Positions 60,405 to 64,000 of a stretch of 64,000 nucleotides of DNA are shown here, one piece after another; the first letter of the stretch is position 1; the number at the start of each line of letters is the position of its first letter. Origin of the DNA: Paenibacillus sp. MMS18-CY102. GTDB lineage: Bacteria > Bacillota > Bacilli > Paenibacillales > Paenibacillaceae. The notes below the pieces were generated by a model. That model saw nothing but the letters and a program-made list of their open reading frames with translations. It made no database searches and was not told where the DNA came from. The translations under genes and the position numbers were made by a program. The stretch spans positions 62,001 to 126,000 of the forward strand of contig NZ_WSTC01000016.1 of the NCBI RefSeq assembly GCF_009789195.1. Direction: 5' to 3'.

Positions 60405-60698
60405 CAGGCGTCCTCCATGGCAAGTCAGTATCGTTCCTTGGAATAAAAAAATCATAACATTGTCTGGAATAAATATACAAGATTTAAGCAAGTGGTGTAG
60501 AATCACAATCACAAATGTACGGCTATAAAATTGTAGGGAAATATATCCACGCATAGTAAAATGGACAAGGAACCATGCAAAAGAGAGGGCTGCTATAATT
60601 GCTTTGAAAATTTTTTCCGAATTGTAGAAATCATCATCGTTCAAACGACATCATAACGAAACCAAATGCCAATAAGCATGATGAGGAGGAGTTATTGT

Positions 60699-61043
60699 AT
60701 GACGTATACGTTAATGTTCTTTGAGAGCGAAGAGGATTTTGCAGCAAGAATAGATCCGGAGCGGAAACAAGAATACTTGGCTGGCTGGACGCATTATGTG
60801 CGAGCGATCAAAGAAGCTGGAATCGGGGTATTCGGTTCGGGCCTCTTCGGGCCGGGGTCGGCTGCTACTGTGAAGCGCCGCGGTGGCGAGATAGCCGTTC
60901 AGGACGGGCCGTTCCCGGAGACGAAGGAACAGCTTGGCGGCATTTACGTAATCGATGTGCCGGATTTGGACACCGCATTAGAATGGGCTGCCCGGGCACC
61001 GGTCGATACGGTTGAAGTCAGGCAGAACATTCCGGCGCTGTAG
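60699..61043 (+). CDS. YciI/DGPF-family protein, partner of ECF42 sigma
   Basis: The ATG at 60699 follows GGAGGAG. The protein has 114 residues: MTYTLMFFESEEDFAARIDP, the diagnostic QDGPFPETKEQLGGIYVIDVPDLDTALEWAARAP. DGPF-motif proteins commonly sit beside ECF42-type sigma factors, as here (9 bp gap), and have been described as targets of them. The biochemical role is unknown. Confidence 0.92.
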   Translation: MTYTLMFFESEEDFAARIDPERKQEYLAGWTHYVRAIKEAGIGVFGSGLFGPGSAATVKRRGGEIAVQDGPFPETKEQLGGIYVIDVPDLDTALEWAARAPVDTVEVRQNIPAL

Positions 61044-61052
61044 CAGCTAGCT

Positions 61053-62276
61053 ATGGAAACACGTCAGGTTATTGAAGAAACGGCACGTGATGCGTATGGC
61101 CGTCTAATCTCTTATTTAGCTGTTAATTGGCGGGATTTGCAGGCGGTTGAGGATGCGCTAGGGGATGCCTTTCTGGCGGCGTTGGAAACTTGGCACGAGT
61201 CTGGCATCCCAGACAAGCCGGAGGCGTGGCTGGTGAGCATCGCCCGAAGGCGGCTAATTGACCGTGCCCGCCGTAACCGGGTTTCTGATAGGGCGCTGCC
61301 GACACTCCTTGCCTTATCTGAAGATACGCAGCGCCTGGCTTCTTCCCATGCCGCTTTCCCAGATGAACGGCTGAGGATGATGTTCCTTTGCACACATCCG
61401 GCCATCGATCCGGCGATGCGCACGCCGCTTATGCTGCAGACGGTGCTTGGGCTCGATGCAGCGCGAATCGCATCTGCGTTCATCGTCAAACCTTCGGCCA
61501 TGAGCCAGCGGCTTACGCGGGCAAAAGCTAAAATCCGTGCCGAACGCCTTACATTCGAGATGCCCGATGCGGAAGAGATCCCGGATCGCCTCCATTCTGT
61601 ATTGGAGGCGATCTATGCGGCTTATGGAAGCGGGTGGGACGAGGCAGCCATCGCTGATTCGCCTAGAAGAGGAATAGCGGAGGAAGCCATATATTTGGGG
61701 AAGCTTCTTCTCCAATTCGCTCCCCGAGACCCGGAGGCATATGGCCTCTTGGCACTGATGCTGCACTGCGAGTCGCGCCGCAAGGCACGGCATGATGATG
61801 AGGGGAATTATGTTCCTCTCTCCGAGCAGGAGTGCTCGCGATGGGATCGCCGCTTGATTGCAGAGGCGGAGCATTATTTACAAGTGGCTTCACAAGCTGG
61901 CCGAATCGGCCGTTTTCAGCTCATGGCAGCCATTCAATCCGTACATGCACAGCGTTTATGGACGGGGCGCATCGAGTGGGGAGCGATCGTCCAGTTATAT
62001 GAGGGCCTGATCCATATCACGCCCACAGTGGGCGCTTTGGTCGGTCGGGCTGCTGCTGTTGCGGAGGCTTATGGGGCAGAGCATGGATTGGCCTTGCTGG
62101 AAGCTCTTCCGTCTGTGGAAGTGGTGTCTTATCAGCCCTATTGGGCGCTTGCCGGCCATCTTTATAAGCGGATGAATCGTAGAGAGGAAGCGCGTTCTGC
62201 TTATAGCCGTGCGATTGGCCTTAGCACAGATGGCTCCGTGCGGCAGTTTCTCAGCCGGCAAGCTTCTGGGATCTAA
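61053..62276 (+). CDS. ECF42-type RNA polymerase sigma factor with C-terminal extension
   Basis: The protein has 407 residues, far longer than a usual ECF (about 180). Region 2: AVEDALGDAFLAALETWHESGIPDKPEAWLVSIARRRLIDRARR. Region 4: RTPLMLQTVLGLDAARIASAFIVKPSAMSQRLTRAKAKI. The remaining ~220 residues form the DUF6596/TPR-like extension with the conserved EAIYAAYGSGW and LGKLLLQFAP...YGLLALMLHCESRRKAR...WDRRLIAEAEHYL. This extension takes the place of an anti-sigma in ECF42 proteins. It has a weak ribosome site, so it is probably coupled to the DGPF gene. Confidence 0.93.
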   Translation: METRQVIEETARDAYGRLISYLAVNWRDLQAVEDALGDAFLAALETWHESGIPDKPEAWLVSIARRRLIDRARRNRVSDRALPTLLALSEDTQRLASSHAAFPDERLRMMFLCTHPAIDPAMRTPLMLQTVLGLDAARIASAFIVKPSAMSQRLTRAKAKIRAERLTFEMPDAEEIPDRLHSVLEAIYAAYGSGWDEAAIADSPRRGIAEEAIYLGKLLLQFAPRDPEAYGLLALMLHCESRRKARHDDEGNYVPLSEQECSRWDRRLIAEAEHYLQVASQAGRIGRFQLMAAIQSVHAQRLWTGRIEWGAIVQLYEGLIHITPTVGALVGRAAAVAEAYGAEHGLALLEALPSVEVVSYQPYWALAGHLYKRMNRREEARSAYSRAIGLSTDGSVRQFLSRQASGI

Positions 62277-62334
62277 GTGCGACAGTCCAGCTTTGTCGAA
62301 GGATTAGCGGCAGCCGGGAGGCAGGAGGCGCAGG

Positions 62335-62359
62335 AGGCACCCATTGAGGTGCCTTTTTG
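62335..62359 (+). terminator. Terminator after the ECF42 gene
   Basis: AGGCACC (62335-62341) and GGTGCCT (62348-62354) with a 6-nt loop are followed by TTTTTGC. Confidence 0.8.
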
Positions 62360-62388
62360 CGTTATGGATGTTATGGCGGGTTGTTCTC

Positions 62389-62595
62389 ATTGCATTTTGT
62401 GCAACGGGAACGGTCCTTGGGTGGCGAATATCGATATGCCATTGCAGTATGTACAACGTCAAATGGTGGATATCCGCCTGAATGGGCTGAAACAGCGGAT
62501 ATTCGTCCCCAGTCGCCAACCGTGATTGTATGAAATGCAATGGCATGCCGCGTTTTGCACGAACCGCGCACTGCCCATTGCACGAACTGCAACGG
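62389..62595. repeat. Cluster of degenerate 19-bp ATTGCA-N-TGCAACGG repeats
   Basis: Four related 19-mers occur: ATTGCATTTTGTGCAACGG (62389), ATTGCAGTATGTACAACGT (62441), ATTGTATGAAATGCAATGG (62525) and ATTGCACGAACTGCAACGG (62577). Their starts are 52, 84 and 52 bp apart. Each is partly self-complementary. A GGATATCCGCC/GCGGATATTCG inverted pair lies between the second and third. The 387-bp gap between the sigma gene and the MerR remnant has no other feature. Confidence 0.5.
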
Positions 62596-62663
62596 AGAAT
62601 GCTGAACGGGACATATTTTCCTTAATTTGTAATATTATGTTCCTTAATCAGCGCTTCGAGCGC

Positions 62664-62928
62664 TCAACATGGCATGGGCCGCTGCGGGTCGGTTTCCAGC
62701 GTTTTTCGATATTCGAGCATGAAGCGAAGCGTCTCCAGCATTTGATCGTATCCGTCCTTCTTGCGTTCGATTTCGATCATCTTCCCGATAATCCACTCCA
62801 TTATTTGTTGATTCGTGCGCGTGTTTGCATCGTGGTCTTGCAGAACGTCCTTCAGTTCAGCTAATGAGCAGCCTATGCTTTGAAATTTCCTGATGAGCTT
62901 TAATCGTTCGATGGTAGTCTCGGAATAA
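62664..62928 (-). pseudogene. MerR-family regulator, N-terminally truncated
   Basis: The frame ending at 62664 has good MerR C-terminal sequence: TYSETTIERLKLIRKFQSIGCSLAELKDVLQDHD, the dimer coil WIIGKMIEIERKKDGYDQML, and a C-terminal cysteine. Upstream of Y-S-E (62927) the frame loses all MerR character and the DNA-binding helices are missing. The junction coincides with the start of an epimerase remnant on the other strand. It cannot bind DNA in the normal way. Confidence 0.8.
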
Positions 62929-63267
62929 GTAGGTGACGGCTCGAACCGCTGGCTAGCGGTACATCGCCTTGATGCAGCTTCTATTTTTCGTCTAGCGGTG
63001 GAGCAATCTCCGGCAGGCTCGCGATTGGACGGCGTAGACGATGAGGGAATCCCATTCCGCGATATCGCCAGCATGATTGGCAAGCATCTGAACGTGCCGG
63101 CCGTTAGCATTACGCACGAAGAGGCTGGCACTCACTTTGGCTTCCTCGGGCTTCTTGCCGACCTTGATATTCCGAGGTCGGGTGTACACACAGGAGTTAT
63201 TGGGATGAAGCCTGTGCATTCTGCCTTGCTTGCTGATCTTGCACAAGGGCATTATTTTAATAAGTAA
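62929..63267 (+). pseudogene. NAD(P)-dependent epimerase/dehydratase, C-terminal remnant
   Basis: Reading from 62929: VGDGSNRW, AVHRLDAASIFRLAVEQ, SPAGSRLDGVDDEGIPFRD, IASMIGKHLNVPAVS, HFGFLGLLADLD and a C-terminal LADLAQGHYFNK. This is the C-terminal third of atypical SDR epimerases of the kind with N-R-W-P-A-V-H-x-L-D. An in-frame TAA stands immediately upstream, and the Rossmann N-terminus (about 200 residues) is absent. The last ~90 codons could be translated from a GTG at 62998, but no function is expected. Confidence 0.8.
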
Positions 63268-63353
63268 GCGGCGGACTGCCTGCAGATGATGTTATGCCGT
63301 GTATGATGCGGTTCGGTGAGACCGGGTTCTCCCACACAAAACAAGGGTGTCCC

Positions 63354-64000
63354 TCAGCTGTTGCGGCTGTTGGGACGCCCAGCGGTGAGCAGTTCTTGCA
63401 AACGAATAGCCGTATCCGATGATGCGGTATAGACCATAATTTTCATCTCCGAATTGTTGGGCAGCTGCAGCACCACATGCTCAAACACCATTTCGCCAAT
63501 TCGTGGATCGCTCCAATGTTTATGGCAGTCGGTTGCGGCCTGAACATCATGAAGCGGCCAGGTTTCGCGAAACAGCTCGCTGGCTTGCATAAATTCCTCG
63601 ATAAGCGCTTTAAACCTCGCATCATTAGGGAAATGCGCATAGTCCGCACGGAACCGAGCGATCATAACCTGTGCTTTGGCTTCCCAGTCCGTATTGTTTG
63701 ACCTGAGCGAAGAATCTGTTAAAAAACGCCTCATCCAATTAGGGTGCCCATGCGTTTCCTTAGAGAATGCTGGCAATTGGAATACGAACTCAGCGGCTTT
63801 ATTCCACTCGAGCAAGTCCCAGTTTCTCCCCATTATGAAGGCTGGATTGGGATCAAGCGACTTTACTATCCGCGTAAGCCCGATTGATGCGTCCTTAATC
63901 GCCCTCTCTTCTTCCTTCGCTCGCTTTGGTTGTGCAAGCATATGAAGATAGCGCCGCTCATCTGCATTCAATCGCAGCGCATGCGCCAAGCTATCCAGCA
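63354..64000 (-). CDS. XRE-family regulator with MmyB-like domain, C-terminal part (cut by window edge)
   Basis: About 215 residues up to the right edge. The frame remains open at the edge, with LDSLAHALRLNADERRYLHMLAQ as the end of the HTH region. The MmyB-like domain follows (PAFIMGRNWDLLEWNKAAEFVF, NWMRRFLTD, FRADYAHFPNDARFKALIEEF). A C-terminal VVLQLPNNSEMKIMVYTA continues the fold. It is related to the XRE-MmyB protein at 24608. A hairpin (GGGTGTCCC/GGGACGCCC) overlaps its stop codon at 63345-63380 and may terminate it. Confidence 0.85.
   Translation of the reverse strand, partial: LDSLAHALRLNADERRYLHMLAQPKRAKEEERAIKDASIGLTRIVKSLDPNPAFIMGRNWDLLEWNKAAEFVFQLPAFSKETHGHPNWMRRFLTDSSLRSNNTDWEAKAQVMIARFRADYAHFPNDARFKALIEEFMQASELFRETWPLHDVQAATDCHKHWSDPRIGEMVFEHVVLQLPNNSEMKIMVYTASSDTAIRLQELLTAGRPNSRNS

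Noticed and set aside
60405-60644. Eighty-codon upstream extension of the second toroid gene
   Set aside because: The composition is unlike the rest of the protein, the paralogue lacks it, and a good GGAGG site marks the start at 60404.
1-64000. Search by eye for tRNA, rRNA, CRISPR arrays, transposases, integrases and known riboswitch cores
   Set aside because: None was recognised. Short structured RNAs could be missed without covariance-model searches.

Overview
The window looks like chromosome from a Gram-positive Bacillota member of the Paenibacillaceae (Paenibacillus or Cohnella-like). The reasons are strong AGGAGG-type ribosome binding sites, frequent TTG and GTG starts, many rho-independent terminators, a surplus of small one-component regulators (MarR, HxlR, TetR, MerR, LacI, GntR-YtrA, WYL, Lrp, XRE), copper-amine-oxidase-like stalk domains, and a VanZ protein. 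No rRNA, tRNA, CRISPR array, complete insertion sequence or prophage was recognised.

Layout. 1-2.4 kb: a two-component system (kinase, NarL-type regulator) reading toward a CPBP-family membrane protease cut by the window edge. 2.5-4.5 kb: a quinone-reductase-like gene and its MarR regulator behind twin 19-bp palindromes. 4.7-13.3 kb: an ABC-F ATPase, a PD40 lipoprotein, a methyltransferase, a YwrO-like reductase divergent from an HxlR regulator, a flavin oxidoreductase, and a WYL regulator divergent from two GyrI-like effector-binding proteins. 13.5-18 kb: a LacI regulator and a 1122-residue beta-glucan-phosphorylase-like enzyme, each preceded by the same TCGAAACCGGTTTCGA operator. 18-30 kb: an Ltp-repeat membrane protein, a TetR/DHA2 efflux pair, a diguanylate cyclase, several oxidoreductases, a decayed SUMF1 gene, and an ABC-2 transporter with a YtrA-type GntR regulator.

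30-38 kb: a stalk/NPCBM/lamin-tail surface protein, an ECF sigma and anti-sigma pair, an MBL-methyltransferase-membrane operon divergent from a second HxlR, a structured 83-nt hairpin before a P-loop kinase, and VanZ. 38-45 kb: a 1108-residue TerD/zinc-ribbon/Sel1/CFI-box fusion, a GNAT, and a TetR-MMPL efflux pair. 45-53 kb: an XRE-membrane pair under a palindromic operator, a third HxlR module with a haloalkane-dehalogenase-like hydrolase, a second P-loop kinase, a class-C serine hydrolase, GNATs and GrpB. 53-56 kb: a complete polar amino-acid ABC importer.

56.2-57.9 kb: an AT-rich two-gene module, an XRE regulator overlapping an ImmA/IrrE metallopeptidase fused to a canonical Fic domain. 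This is the best candidate for a poorly described system in the window. 58-64 kb: YciI proteins, two tandem alpha-toroid proteins, an ECF42-type sigma factor with its DGPF partner, a degenerate repeat cluster, and a scar where one deletion appears to have removed the N-termini of a divergent MerR/epimerase pair.

The overall character is an accessory or environmental-response region: many self-contained regulator-plus-effector cassettes for small molecules, redox stress and drugs, with little core metabolism. Starts given here were chosen by ribosome binding site and family alignment from memory. No database search was run.
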